Source: Marisa cornuarietis (lineage: Eukaryota; Mollusca; Gastropoda; Architaenioglossa; Ampullariidae). Taken from it: 64,000 nt of DNA. The position numbers and the translations under genes were made by a program. The stretch is from NCBI GenBank assembly GCA_004794655.1, contig SMMW01000614.1, positions 4,342,501-4,406,500 on the forward strand, written 5' to 3'. The notes under the pieces were generated by a model, which searched no databases, was not told the origin of the DNA, and saw only the letters and a program-made list of their open reading frames with translations. Within the stretch, counting starts at the first letter, position 1. Every line of letters starts with the position of its first letter. Positions 13,101 to 24,239 of the stretch are shown piece after piece.

Positions 13101-16100
13101 ATATTTTTCTTGAAAACTCTGTGTAAGGAAGAAGTTTAGGACACTGCCTAAGCGAGAGAAGCACAGAGTAATTCCAAATGCCATGGCCAGTTCTTTATCC
13201 TTGAACCAGTATGATGTGATTCGATTCTGTACAACTGTGCACAAACCAAGATGAGATCATCCTCTAAAAAAGCTATTGCATATACTCAGATCATCAAGCT
13301 AATTTCACGTTTCTCTAAAGGCCTTATGTTGAATATGCTAAATGCAAGACAATGGGGAACATCTGTGAATCTTTGCTTTTATATATATTAAGAATACAAC
13401 CTCAAATGTAAATTAGCAATTTAATGAGGAAACCATACTGGTAAGTGACCCATTCCCTGAGCCAAAAAGAAGACGTCCAACCAGCATCAGAGGGAACATG
13501 ACTGCTGTGCCACGGAAAAATAGGGAAGCTGCAAATGTTGATGATCCCAGCACGCAAAGGCAGGAGAACAAAAATGCTCCAACTGTGAAGTCAATAAAAT
13601 TGATAATAAATGTGACTGTTCAAATATATCAACCAAAGAGCTCAGCATATCATTTTGTATTCCCCATCTTTATTAAAAATGTAACATAGCATATAGTGAA
13701 TGAGTGAATAAGCAGTTTAACATTCATGGAAGCTTTATTTATTTTGGGGGAATCAAATAGTCAAGATCCTATTTTGCCAGGAAGAAAAATATAAAGAGTA
13801 TTTGACCTTTTCGGAGCCAAAATAACGGGTTACAGAATAGGTTTGAATGGCTAATAGAATGTAAAATACAAAGAAAACATAGCAAACACCTCTGTTAAAG
13901 CAGAATAAAAAAGGCAGAAAAAAGGACTGAAAGTAATAGCATGACAAAAAACATGACAGAAACAGTAGAGACAAAAGCCAAAATGTTATGGGTGCACCAT
14001 AAAAACCTCAATTTTTACCTCTGTTTCCCATCTTGTCAATCAAAAATCCAGCTGCTATGACAACTGCTGCATTCCTAAGACAAAAAAGGGATCTCTGCTG
14101 CAAGAAGCTGAGGATTGCAAACATATCTTGTGAATAATAAATGAATCTACCTCAATAGTATAAATGTAAGGATTTACATTCTTCTTTTGGTATCTAAATG
14201 CTTAGATTTAATTATGTCAGAAATATACAAGATAATTCTGACTGCATTCAAATCAACAATTCAAGGTAGTATTGCAAATAAAAATGAGGTGTTCAGGAAT
14301 GAGAAGCTAAACATCAACAACTCTCCACATTAATCCTTTATCTCTGTGGAGAGGCTGTACAATGATATCAGCTCATTCATTCATTCATTTTTCCCTTGAC
14401 TGACACTGATTGTTTTATTGAACACATGGATATATGCAGCTGATAAGGCCCACTACTTAGGCCTGTCCTGGGCAATGACCCTATTTCGTCAATTATTCAG
14501 CGCATGCGCAGTACACACTCGTCGGTGGTCAAAGCGGAAATCGGGTACAGTCATTAGTGTTTACTACAGATCGAGATGGGTAAGCATGATCACTGTTGTG
14601 TTATTAACTGCCACAATCGTAGATAAAATGACAGAGAGAGAGGAGAAACATTAATATTTTCTAGTATCCCGATGGGTAAAGGCCTAAAAGCTCAAAAAAG
14701 AAGAAAACTGTGGCTGCAAGCGATCCGAAGAGAGAACTTTGTGCCGAAAGCGCACTCTAAAGTATGCGGTCGACACTTCGTGTCGGGATTTCAGATAAAT
14801 GACCCGTCTATCTTCAATCGACTACGTCCCAACATTACATCTTGGGTATGAAAAATCAGTGAAAATGAGGGTCACTTCGACAAGCAAAAAGCTTCTTATT
14901 GTACTACTTCAGAAATTGTTGCCAGTCTTGGAGAAGACGGTCGAAGAAAGTTGTGTGGACTTGCCGCACCAGACATCGGTGCTGAAATAACTGGGCGGAG
15001 AACATTTTTTTCTGTCGCAAGATTCCATTAATAAATTTCTACAAAACTACGTAAACAATTCTCAGGAACAAATACTATAGAAGATATTATCAGTACATAT
15101 TATATAGTACAACAATTTGGTTTTAGTATTAAGGATGCGCAGTGATGTTTTGTCTGCGTCTTATTTTTCATCAGAAGAAAAGTCAAATTCACCTGTAATA
15201 AAAAAAAGCAAGGAGAAAGGAGTATGACTGTTATTGCAGTGTCTGATATCAACCAGCAACACCACTCCTTTTCCCTATGTCACATTAACATGCAGAATAA
15301 GTGATTTTTTTCCACTCGGAACTTCTTTTTGCTTCAAAACTTTCTTTAGCCATGGCTGATTCTTACAGTGAAACTACTCAAAAGACCGCTACACGTGTAC
15401 CCGACTTCCGACTAGCTGTCCGCAGTATGAAAGCTACTAAATTCTGATTGGATGTTACCGTACGTCACCGACCGTGATGAAATACCCTCATTGCCATTGT
15501 TACTGTCATGATCCTGATGCAGATATCTGTCATGGAATTGCTGTCTCTGAAGAGGGTGGCTCCAAAATACTTGAAGTTGTTTATCTCTTTGAGCAGAACT
15601 TCATTCATTTAGATATCTGCTTTGCCATTGGCAATGACCATGACTTTGGTCTTGTCAGTGGTGTTCTTCATTTCATGTACATTCTGTCTATCAGTCTGTT
15701 GGTATGGTCTTTCAGTTCTCTGTCTGACTGATGTCATCTGCAAAACAGTTTGCATATCAGCCTTCCACCAATTGAAATGAAATTGTGATGAACATGGAGT
15801 GTTTAATACATGATGTTCTCCAAGAAGATGTGGAACACTACAGGTGATAGGAGAACTCTTGATGTCATGTGAAAGAAATCTCCCGTTTGGTTATCAAGCA
15901 GTACTTTGCCCACTGAGCTCCAATACAGCACTTTGATGATATGGAAGAGACTCTCTTCAATGTCAAATGTTTGTATCACATGCCATAACTTCCCATGGCA
16001 GACTCTGTCAAAAACATTTTTAAAGTTTTTAAGATTATGAAAGAGGTCCAGCTGATGCTGAATGTTTCTCTATCAGATGAAGATCTGTTCAATTGTGCTC

Positions 16101-19100
16101 CTATCTGGTCTGAAGCCAGCCTGTTCTTCTGCTCAGTAGTGGTGCTGATGTGATTCTTTATTACTTTCAGCATGACTTTGCTTGGGTGGCTGATTAGCTT
16201 ATTAATCTGTAGTTCTGGAACTGTCTGCTGTTTCAGGTTTTTTGGGGGGAAGAGCTATGACTAGTGACAGCATCCATTCTTTGAATCATTCTTTGGGTTT
16301 CTAGATTCTTTAGCACAGAGCAGTGAGGACTTTTGATGTTTTATCCTCATCCTGCTAGAGCTGCTCACCTGGGATGTTCTTCACCCCAGGTGACTTTCCT
16401 CCCTTCAGACTGCCTACAGTTCTTTTCACCTCTTCCCATAGGACTGGTAGCTGGTTGTTTTGAAGGATTTTAGCATCTGTCTTCAGCTAGAAGTTGTTCA
16501 GGCCTTTCTTATATTGTCCATAGGTTGATGACAGTAGTGTTTTCTATGAGAAGATGGCCATTGTTGTCTTTGATGACTGAGATCTTGTGTTAACCTGTCT
16601 TCGTGATATCTTCAGTAGCTGGCAGAGCTTTTTGCTGTCCCCTCATGCCATTCTCGCCTCTATGGTCCAGCAATGGCCCTTGATCTAGTTCTCCCTAGCT
16701 GCTTTCCTCCCTTTCCTGATGGCACAATTCACTTCTCTGTCCTTGGGAGCTGTTATTGGTTTGCTTTCCTTTTTTCTTACTTTGATCCCTTGGCAATTCC
16801 TGAGCTGTTGACTGTGGCACCTCTCTGTTGTTTCCAGTTTGCCATTTCAGTGCAGCAATCTCCAACTTTGGCCTTTAAGCAAAGTATATATGTATGTATC
16901 TTCCTAAAGCAAATTTGATGGATGTTTAAGCAGCACTTCCCTCTCAGCTTCAACTTAGACTTATTAAGACAAGGTCATTCAGACATATTGTTAAGACACA
17001 GCTATCCAGCCACGTGTACATTCAATTAAGCACATACAAAAGCATATAGATGCAGATGCATATGTGATTGCTCTTATGCCTACACATATATTTTACACAC
17101 TCGCAGGTGCACACACACAAACATCTTTTTACTCTCATTTAACCACTGCAAAGAATCAGTAAAGTTAATTAACACACATTTAACACACGGTAGCTTATTT
17201 CAGCTCATGTCATATCTCAAAATACTATTTTAAAATTGCAGCAATCAAGATGTTTTACAATTTTTAAAAGGCAGCAAACTGTAACATATCACTCTGGCCT
17301 TCAAAGATATCTTTAAGTAATCTTTGCACCTTGACTCTTGAAAGGTGGTCACTAAAACATAAGCATGGCCAACCCAATTTGAGAACTGAAGATTACTTCT
17401 TATTGTTTCTGGCTGGAGAAAACTATAGGCATGGCAATAAACTTCCATCTCTGTGCATTACCTACAAAACAAGTACATACTAGTTTCCTGTTTTTACAAT
17501 GGTGATGCCCATGAATACAGCACTTTTATCAATCTGTCGTAAAATTGCATTATGATTTTACTTTTTGGAGAAAGAATGCAGGAAGGCTGGGGATGATTCT
17601 ATCGTTTGATCTCACTGAAAGCTGTAGGCTGTAGCCACTAACTTAATGGGGTGTTGCTGTAACAACAAGCTTTCTTCTATGACATCAAGTGTGTGAGAAT
17701 TCTCATGTTCAAAGATCTGTACCTTATGAGTTGTTTTCTCAGATTCTGGAATTTAGTATTCTGTAATGAACTAAGCCCAGTCACATAAAAATTTTGCACT
17801 TGATTTAGTTTAGCACTTAAACACAGTTGCACATGCAAGACCAGGAAATGTAGCATTCATTCCCATTAATAATGCACTGATAGAGAAAAAAAATGGCACA
17901 AAGACAAAGATTAAGTAACATACGTCCACGCATAAATGGCATAAAGTAGATTATAGTCATCTTGTGACATTCCCAGACAGTCTGTGCAATTATTGCAAGT
18001 AAAGTTGCTGGTGGTACAGTTGTTTGTCTGCAATCAGACAATCAATCAAAAAGATAATTTTTACTTTCATCCACTGCGATGTGTACAGATGCACTAATAT
18101 TTGACCACTTCGATCTTTATCCTGAGATAATTCAGCAAACAATGCAAATTATTGCTTTAAAAAGAACTCACATCTGTAAAAGTTGTTTGAAGGACACTGG
18201 GCATGTCAAAACAGAAATATGAGCCAAAGGTCAGCATGCAGTTGAAAAACAGAACCAGGAAGCGGTATCCACCTGGAAGAAAGATAAAATATTAAAATAT
18301 TATAGGTTCGTGTTAACGATCACAACAACCGAAATCTCACACATATGCTCTGTAAGGAGTATCAGGATTCAAACCAGCAGTCACTAACCCTTGATGCCTC
18401 TTTCTTGTAGTTTAAATGGTAACTTAAAAGACTCTTGGCATAAGTTTTTGATAGCGTGACGGGAGAGTACTTGCTTCTGAAGGTACAAGACTCTGTATTA
18501 TATGTATGTGTGTTCACAAACGTGCCTACATGTGTATGTGTGTGCATGCATGTGCACTTTAGCTTGCACCTACAGATCAAATAAAAAAAAAAGAAAAGTG
18601 ATAATGAGAAATGGTATTAATAAGATTTTATAAGTGCCTTGAAAATGTGTTTAAATACCATATTTAAAACTTATTAAAATTATCTTAGTGTGAGATCAAG
18701 CTTCTCAGCAGATCTATGATGGCATCATACACACATCTGGGTAATATCATTGTTGATTTTTTATTTTTATAACTGTATTTCTTTCATGATCAAAGCTTTT
18801 ATTTTGAATATACATTGCTTCCAATAACATGAATACAGCAGCGTAGGAAGATGCTTGGCTTTGGAGGGAAGGGGAGTGCAAACTCCATGCTGATGGTGAA
18901 TGATGTTCACACTCGCACATTACAAAAAAAACACAAAAAAAACAGGGAGGGGGTGAATGAGTGCAGCCATGCACACCCATACACACGTATGTACGCAGTG
19001 GTAGCATCACAACACATCCTGTTTTCAGTCTTAGACAACAAAGCAACACTTAACAAGAAACAAAACTCATTGAAAAATGATTCACCTTGTTATTGCAATC

Positions 19101-20053
19101 ACAAGAAATTATGCAATATTCAGATAAACATTAATTATAATCACATTCAAGATTTTCAAGTCAGCGTGACAGAAAAAAACACCCTGCGTTTTCTTTGATA
19201 AATGTCTTTGTTTTGTAGGAAAGTAGTGTTTCTTTCCCCTTTTTTTGATACCGAGGACTAGATGTAAAAAAAAGAGCATAACTTTGCTTATTCTGTTACG
19301 TACTCTCCTTAATAAAAATTTGTCATTTCTCTCTCTTTTTGGTTTCTAGACTTTTTTTTATATTTTGTGAAGAAACACATTTCAAGCATTGTGCCAGGGT
19401 GGGGAGATGTTAGATGATCGATATTCCAGTGGCGTAGGAACCATGCTGGGGGCCAAGAGATCGAGGCAGCCGCCCCCTCAGAAAATATATTTTTTCAATA
19501 TATACATGTTTATACATTTTATACAATATATACATTTTCAATATATAAATATATTGAAAATATATATTTCTGAGGGGGCGGCTGCCCCCCTTGGCCCCCT
19601 GGTTCCTACGCCACTGGAATATATCATCTAACAACCAATTATAAAGACAATTATAACTGCCCAAGAAAGATTATCTGCATGACTGGATGACTACCAATAA
19701 AACATTATCAAGATCTGTCCAAAAAAACTATAGAATGTACAGGAATGCGTAATATGCATTGATTTGCTTTACACTTCTCTTCAGTCGGATTACGATTACT
19801 CCCATTAATAATAATAAACGCGTGCTTCATATAGCGCATATATCACACTTGTAATATAAGGATCGAGCACTTGAGACAAGAACAACTTAGTGTTTATCCA
19901 AAATATACATTTTGTGTTACTAAGTGTAATTATAATTAGGTAGACACACGAAAATTACAAAAGCTTTATTTCCAAGCGAAGAAATGTACTGAAAAAATTG
20001 TAAAAACTAAGCAAACCCTGGTACTCACAATCAGCTGGTCGTAAACACGCCAT
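4196..20053 (-). CDS. MFSD1: MFSD1-like lysosomal major facilitator transporter, 13 coding exons
   Basis: Complete gene rebuilt by splicing. Exons, in transcript order: 20053-20029, 18272-18172, 18027-17924, 14074-14019, 13582-13439, 13234-13076, 12644-12529, 7792-7692, 7400-7280, 6963-6826, 6532-6390, 5996-5873, 4345-4196. Every junction has GT-AG ends and matching phase, giving 493 aa (human MFSD1 is about 465). Family blocks are clear: YRFLVLFFNC (TM1), the MFS loop 2-3 signature GFLIDKMGNRG, SYWFKDKELAMAFGI, and WPTIPLVVTQATVGTAMG. MFSD1 is known as a lysosomal 12-TM carrier that exports dipeptides with its partner GLMP. The start is ATG 20051-20053, giving MACLRPADC and then TM1. An ExxxLL dileucine (ESDPLL) sits near the C-terminus, and the TM1-TM2 luminal loop carries several N-glycosylation sequons and five cysteines. 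Introns are loaded with mobile elements. Exon assignment is from sequence; function is from the family. Confidence 0.92.
4562..5346. mobile_element. hAT-type non-autonomous DNA transposon with 8-bp target duplication
   Basis: The 785-bp unit begins CAGTGGCGTGC and ends GCATGCCACTG, an inverted pair. It is flanked by CTTTAAAG (4554-4561) and CCTTAAAG (5347-5354), an 8-bp target-site duplication with one mismatch. CAGTGGCG ends and 8-bp duplications are characteristic of the hAT superfamily. No transposase frame is present, so it is non-autonomous. It lies in the last intron of the MFSD1-like gene. Confidence 0.75.
7935..8790 (+). pseudogene. Degenerate RTE-like LINE reverse transcriptase, C-terminal part
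   Basis: Read across frames on the plus strand, fragments match the widespread endonuclease-reverse transcriptase LINE of invertebrates. They are an FADD-like 'NFADNTDLM', 'CLGATQSKD' (family YLGATLSKDG), LLYKYLTVSILLYRS (family LYKSLVTSILLYG) and a C-terminal VNIKEWADCTMQDLL. There are many stops and frameshifts, so it is dead. It lies in intron 7 of the MFSD1-like gene, directly upstream of the younger CR1/L2-like LINE, and belongs to the same family as the minus-strand relic at 15470-16700. Confidence 0.65.
9053..12357 (+). mobile_element. Nearly intact CR1/L2-like non-LTR retrotransposon
   Basis: An uninterrupted frame runs from about 9062 to the stop at 12079 (about 1005 codons). It encodes an AP-endonuclease domain followed by a reverse transcriptase. 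Endonuclease landmarks: FNAQSV, ITETWL, LLGDVNVHFD and SDHYSVL. RT landmarks: LLDLSAAFDTIDHSLLLHRL, GVPQGSVLGPVLFILY and YADDTQLYCS. The C-terminal LHWLPIRSRIQYKLSVLCFN and [14 protein letters not shown] blocks are typical of the CR1/L2 group. The 3' UTR ends GCGCTATAAAAATCTTC plus (ATT)n, as L2-type tails do. No ATG was found in the 300 bases before the endonuclease, and no first ORF, so the copy is probably 5'-truncated. It sits in intron 7 of the MFSD1-like gene, antisense to it. Confidence 0.88.
14576..15031 (+). pseudogene. THAP zinc-finger domain gene fossil
   Basis: From ATG 14576 one frame reads MGKHDHCCVINCHNRR, a TAA stop at 14624-14626, then a stretch with KLWLQAIRRENFVPKAHSK, VCGRHFVSGF and FNRLRP, a TGA at 14849-14851, and about 60 more codons to TAA at 15029. 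The pattern is a THAP C2CH DNA-binding domain: the CVINC pair, the conserved W, then C-G-R-H-F and a downstream P. THAP domains occur in cellular DNA-binding proteins and in P-element-type transposases. No transposase core is recognised after it. It lies in intron 3 of the MFSD1-like gene, opposite strand. The two in-frame stops make it a relic unless an unseen intron removes the first. Confidence 0.65.
15470..16700 (-). pseudogene. Degenerate RTE-like LINE reverse transcriptase
   Basis: On the minus strand, shuffled across frames, the order is family-like: VKRTVGSLKGGKSPGV (family VKSLKSGKSPGVDNI), 'VIALPPKKPE', 'EEQAGFRPDRSTIEQIF', 'FDRVCHGKLWHVIQTFDIEE', 'FLENIMY', TDKTKVMVIANGKADI and YFGATLFRD. 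It has many stops and frame changes. It lies in intron 3 of the MFSD1-like gene in sense orientation and is the same family as the relic at 7935-8790. Confidence 0.7.
18838..18922 (+). mobile_element. Fragment of the CAGTGGCGTAGGAA short inverted-repeat element
   Basis: GCGTAGGAAGATGCTTGGC, followed by a G-rich stretch and AACTCCATGCTGATGGTGAA, matches the left half of the full element at 23239-23388. The right half is missing. It lies in intron 1 of the MFSD1-like gene. Confidence 0.6.
19408..19642. mobile_element. Long fold-back element with CAGTGGCGTAGGAACC arms
   Basis: The left end (TGTTAGATGAT, ATATTCCAGTGGCGTAGGAA) recurs inverted at the right end (TTCCTACGCCACTGGAATAT, ATCATCTAACA). 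Both arms continue inward through a GC-rich segment with GGCAGCCGCCCCCTCAG and its complement, then into AU-rich tips that also pair. It is a near-palindrome of about 230 bp in intron 1 of the MFSD1-like gene. The arms both resemble the right half of the 23239 element, so it looks like a head-to-head derivative of that family. Confidence 0.65.
19805..19880 (-). repeat. CR1/L2-like 3'-end fragment
   Basis: Minus-strand reading gives GCGCTATATGAAGCACGCG followed by TTTATTATTATTA, the usual layout of an L2-type 3' terminus. Only the last 70 or so bases remain. Confidence 0.4.
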
Positions 20054-20554
20054 TTTGAAAAATCACTGTCACATGACGCAGATTTAGCATCTGATTGGAT
20101 TAGATAATCAGCACGCCCACAGCTAGCAGACGACACAAGAACGCCAACGAGAGCGATCGGGTCTCTCAAGGTCGTGATATTAACTATACAGAAGTACATG
20201 ATACTGCTCTGCATATTATAGCCATATCATTGGGATTCCTTTTCCCACCAACCGATCGGTGGACTTTGATTTTTTACCTACTCAATCTTACTTAGTAAAA
20301 TAGATATATTGAAAAATGTATCACAAGACATATTAGGCCTATATATCGTGGTATATTTTTCAGCGACAGACGAGATGATCATGATTTAGAGCTTTTAAGG
20401 AAATTTCTCATCTGTTTCACCACCTCCGTGGTTTTACCTGCGTATCACGTGAAATTCTATTTGTCAACAGCCATCCGCGTTTTGTGTTTGTCAGTACTGA
20501 AAGCAGAGATGCTCTGCATGATTGGTTTGTTTTAATAGTGAATTTTAGTATAAT

Positions 20555-22549
20555 ATATTTGTCCCGGAGGGCAATTCGGTGGCATGTCGATAACAAAAAA
20601 ACAAAAACAACAACAAACAAAAAAACACACACATTTGTATGCACCAAAACAGACTTCCACATTCATATACGCACAGCACCATTCAAAAGACGCACGGTCG
20701 AAACAAACGAAGGAAAGCCGCAGTCTGTTAGTCCTGCATGCAGGCACACATAATCGGCGGCCCGATGGGAGCTGGACAAATTCTTTTGACAGGACATGCC
20801 TGTCATAACGGAGGATTGCAGACACTTTTAGAAGTGTCTGCCTGTTATATAGTCGAGTCTGAAGAGCATTAATTGTGAGCTGTCCCAATGACTTTTGAGC
20901 AGGTGGATACCACACGACGTATAGGCTGCTCTTGATAAACGAGAAGGACAGCACGCTCTATATGTGCGATCTATAAATAAAAAAGCTGAAGAAATTGGTG
21001 GGAGACAGAGAAAGACTTCAGCTTCCGGAGAAGGAAGAGGCGCTGCTGAGCCTTCTTGCCGACAGCTTGAGTGTTGACATCCCAGCAAAGTCGCCTATCG
21101 AAGATGGTGCCCAGGTATTTTAAAAAAGGAACAATTTCCACCTTCTTGTCGTGGATGACACTTACGGGACTTGGTGGAGAATTCCGACGGAAATCAAAGA
21201 CCATCTCTTTGGTCTTACTCACATTAAGTTCTAAGAAATTGTCATCGCACCAGGCAATAAATTCTTCCAAAGCTAAACGTACCGTGGGTATCTGCTGGCC
21301 CGCTAAGGAGAGACAGCATGCAGTGCCGTGTCATCAGAGAATTTGACGAGATATTGACTCTCATGGTTACTGCGACAACTGTTGGTATACAAAATCAAAA
21401 GAAGCGGGGATAAATGCAGCCTTGAGGTGAGCCGGTGCATGTTGTGATTGAGTCGGAAAAGGTGCCATTGACAAGTACTCGCTGCTGCCTGTCAACCAAA
21501 AAGTGAATGATCCATGACACTAGCTGATGATTAAAGGAAAACTCGTCGAGGAGTCTTCTAGCTAGGATATGTGGTTGGATAGTGTTGAAGGCTGATGAGA
21601 AGTCAGCAAAGAGCAGTCGTGCGTGGGTTTGTGGATTCTCCAGTTGTTTGAGTAAAGTGTGGAGGATGAACAGTTTAGCATCATCAACACTTCGTTTGGA
21701 CTGGTATGCAAATTGCAAAGGGACAAGACAATTGGTAGTGGCTTTTCCAGTCAACGCTTTGATGATTGTCTCCAATACTTTTATGACCAACGATGTTAAG
21801 GTTACTGGTCTAAAGTCGTTGAGATGCTGAGCTGAAGCTTTCTTCCGAACTGGGACAATGGTAGATAATTTCCAAGCAGCTGGGATGGAGAATGAATCCA
21901 TAGAGTGCTGAAAAAGGTGTTGGAAAATGCCTCCAAGTTGGTGCGGACAGAAACGTAATGGTCTGCCGCAAATACCATCTGCACCTGAGGCCTTGCGAAT
22001 GTTTACTTGCTGAAACAGCTCCACAACTTGTTCTTGACAATTCTCAGCCCTTTGGACAGGGTGAAGGTAACTGAACACATCTTTAATTTTCGCTGATTTT
22101 TAATTTTAGTCATGAGTCTCGAAACGAGCAAAGAAAGCATTAAGAGCATTTGGTAAGGCCGTACTGTCAACGCCTGAAATCGAGACTTTGGCTTTCGACC
22201 CCTTAAGCCGATCTTCAACATTGGCCATGTTCTTGAGTCCCTGCCAAGCTGTTCGGATGTTACCTGTACCAAACTGAGACTCTATTTTAGTCTTATAATT
22301 CACCTTGGCCCGATGGATAGCATTACGGACCTCTGTATGTACCAGTTTCTTGTCTTGGGCAGAACCCGTGAAGAACACATGTTTCTGTTTATTAAGCACT
22401 GCTTTTAGACTCGTGGTCACCCAGAGTTTGTTGTTAGGATAAAGCACAAACTGTTTTGATGGAATGGTGCAATCTACACAAAAGGAGATATATGAAGAGA
22501 TGGTGTTTATGTTAGGAACTCTGACCGTGTCGTTCACACTCACACGCAC
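20555..22549 (-). mobile_element. Rex1-like non-LTR retrotransposon, decayed
   Basis: Minus-strand frames in order: a linker segment with IRTAWQGLKNMANVEDRL and LPNALNAFFARFE (about 22549-22106), the RT core (22078-21395) with [55 protein letters not shown] and GSPQGC, a YADD-equivalent FSDD near 21340, and the C-terminal ELNVSKTKEMVFDFRRNSP, FLKYLGTIFDRRL and KKAQQRLFLLRKLKSF (21270-20971). These are hallmarks of the Rex1/Babar group. The frame breaks at about 22100 and 21390-21270, so it is not functional. The 3' end reads GAATTGCCCTCCGGGACAAA near 20555. There is no endonuclease domain in this copy. Confidence 0.8.
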
Positions 22550-22879
22550 ACATCCAGAGTCACTAGCGCGATCTTACTACAAAACACAAACAATTGCCTT
22601 AAGGCTGTCCAGACAAGGATTATAATTTCTCAGGCCAAAGCAAATATCATCACACATACATGCACAACTTAAAGTCCGAGGGGTCAAGGCCGCCTGACTA
22701 GCACAAAGCAAAAACCCATGATCGCGAACGCCTGGGCTATGGTAAATGCATTACACATTAACATCTAAATTAAAGAAAAGTACTAGCTCTTAGTTTAGAA
22801 AAAACTAGTTAAACATCCATCAAGGTACTCCCATAGGCCTTAGATACGTTACAAAGAGAATTAAGAATAACACACAGTA

Positions 22880-23230
22880 ATCTGGTATCCAATGAAATCC
22901 ACGCACAGTTGCTTTACAGCGAATCGAATAAAAGTCAAGCGAAAATCTACACCGTCGCTTCTGATAAGTAAACAGGTAAGGTCCACACAGTAGTTAGGGG
23001 TTAGCGAAAAGATCACAAAGTCGCTACTAAGGATCGAGGGATGAATGAAAAATTCACACAGCAGTTAAGAGTTAGAGAAAGACCACACAGTCGCTTCCCA
23101 ATACATTTTATGGATTAAAATCACATCCCACCACAGGTTACGTTACAGCGGCTTTCCACACCGATTCCACATAGCAGTCTCCTCACAAAACTGTTATATA
23201 CAGAAAGGTACCAACCACACAGTCATTTAT
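22880..23230. repeat. Diverged tandem array of a CACACAGTCGCT motif
   Basis: Eight variants of YCACACAGTMGYT occur at irregular 28-80 base spacing (near 22905, 22948, 22982, 23012, 23055, 23083, 23167 and 23214). The intervening sequence is only loosely similar. The array lies upstream of the Rex1-like LINE in that element's orientation. Confidence 0.5.
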
Positions 23231-23238
23231 TCCCCTTT

Positions 23239-23388
23239 CAGTGGCGTAGGAAGATGCTCGGCTTTGGGGGGGGGGGGATGGGCAAGCTCCATGCTGACAA
23301 TGAATAACGTTCACATTCTTGCCTTCCCAGCATCTTTTTTGGAGGGGCGGCTGCCCCCTTGCCCCCCCCCCCGATTCCTACGCCACTG
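23239..23388 (+). mobile_element. Short inverted-repeat element, CAGTGGCGTAGGAA ends (copy 1)
   Basis: A 150-bp unit starts CAGTGGCGTAGGAAGATGC and ends GATTCCTACGCCACTG. The interior has G-runs and C-runs, AGCTCCATGCTGAC and AACGTTCACATTCTTGCC. The terminal inverted repeats and lack of coding capacity fit a MITE. CAGTGGCG ends suggest hAT, but the flanking 8-mers do not match as a target duplication. Confidence 0.7.
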
Positions 23389-24239
23389 CCTCTGCGCACT
23401 TGCCTCACTCTTATTTTCCTCTCCCATCTTTTTTCTCCCGTCATCATCCCGCCATGGGGAAAAAACTCCCTTTTGTTTACATGTCAGGGTGCATTTCCCT
23501 GACAGTTTACTAAGTCGTCCAGATTAGGACATGCGTCTAAAAAGACATATAGCCGTAGTCTCATTATTTATCAATAAAAGTACTTAATTTAAGTCCAAAC
23601 TTGCACCCTTTTCCCGATATATGGAGGATATATTAATTCCTACAGCAAAACATAAAAGTGACTTAACTGAAGCTATATAGTATCGGCGATATAAATATAT
23701 ATACGTACTCTTCTCAAACGACCCTATAAAAACGCTGCCTCCAGTCTTTAAAATGTTATTTATTTTTTATTATTAAAATAAAAACTATGGTCGTACTTAT
23801 AAAGTCCCATAATTTTGTTGTGACAATCCCAACTAGAGTTTACAAAATATACATGATTTCACTTTAAAAAGAAGTGTGAAATATAACACAGGTATTTCAA
23901 TAAGTACTGACACATTAGAAGAATTAAGAATTCACTTATTAGCCAAAGTGGCATTGCACGATCAGCAAACATGTCTTGATGATGGCCGCCACTTTCTCAA
24001 CATGCAAATACCAATCACATACCCACACTCGCACTATTATCTGTAGACGTGGTCATGCTCTTACGATATGTACACTATTTTCTACACATGATAGTTTTTT
24101 GCGATTGCTCTATGACATCATAGCAGACGAACTCCACTCGGCAAATACACACCAAGAACGTGAGGCCATGTTTCGAGGCCTCTGATTGGTTGATTTTTGA
24201 CCTTCTTGTCCCATATGCAAATGAGCCAGCCTCGCTTGG
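23389..24239. other. Intergenic, no gene seen
   Basis: AT-rich intergenic DNA. No exon or recognisable element was found. Confidence 0.4.

Noticed and set aside
19966..20214. 82-codon minus-strand frame at the 5' end of the MFSD1-like gene
   Set aside because: The true start is ATG 20051-20053 in another frame, which splices in phase to TM1; the long frame is UTR and intron sequence.
23239..23388. 8-bp target duplication around the short CAGTGGCGTAGG elements
   Set aside because: The flanking octamers (TCCCCTTT/CCTCTGCG and ACTTATGG/TATTTTGT) do not match in either copy, so hAT origin is not proven for these.
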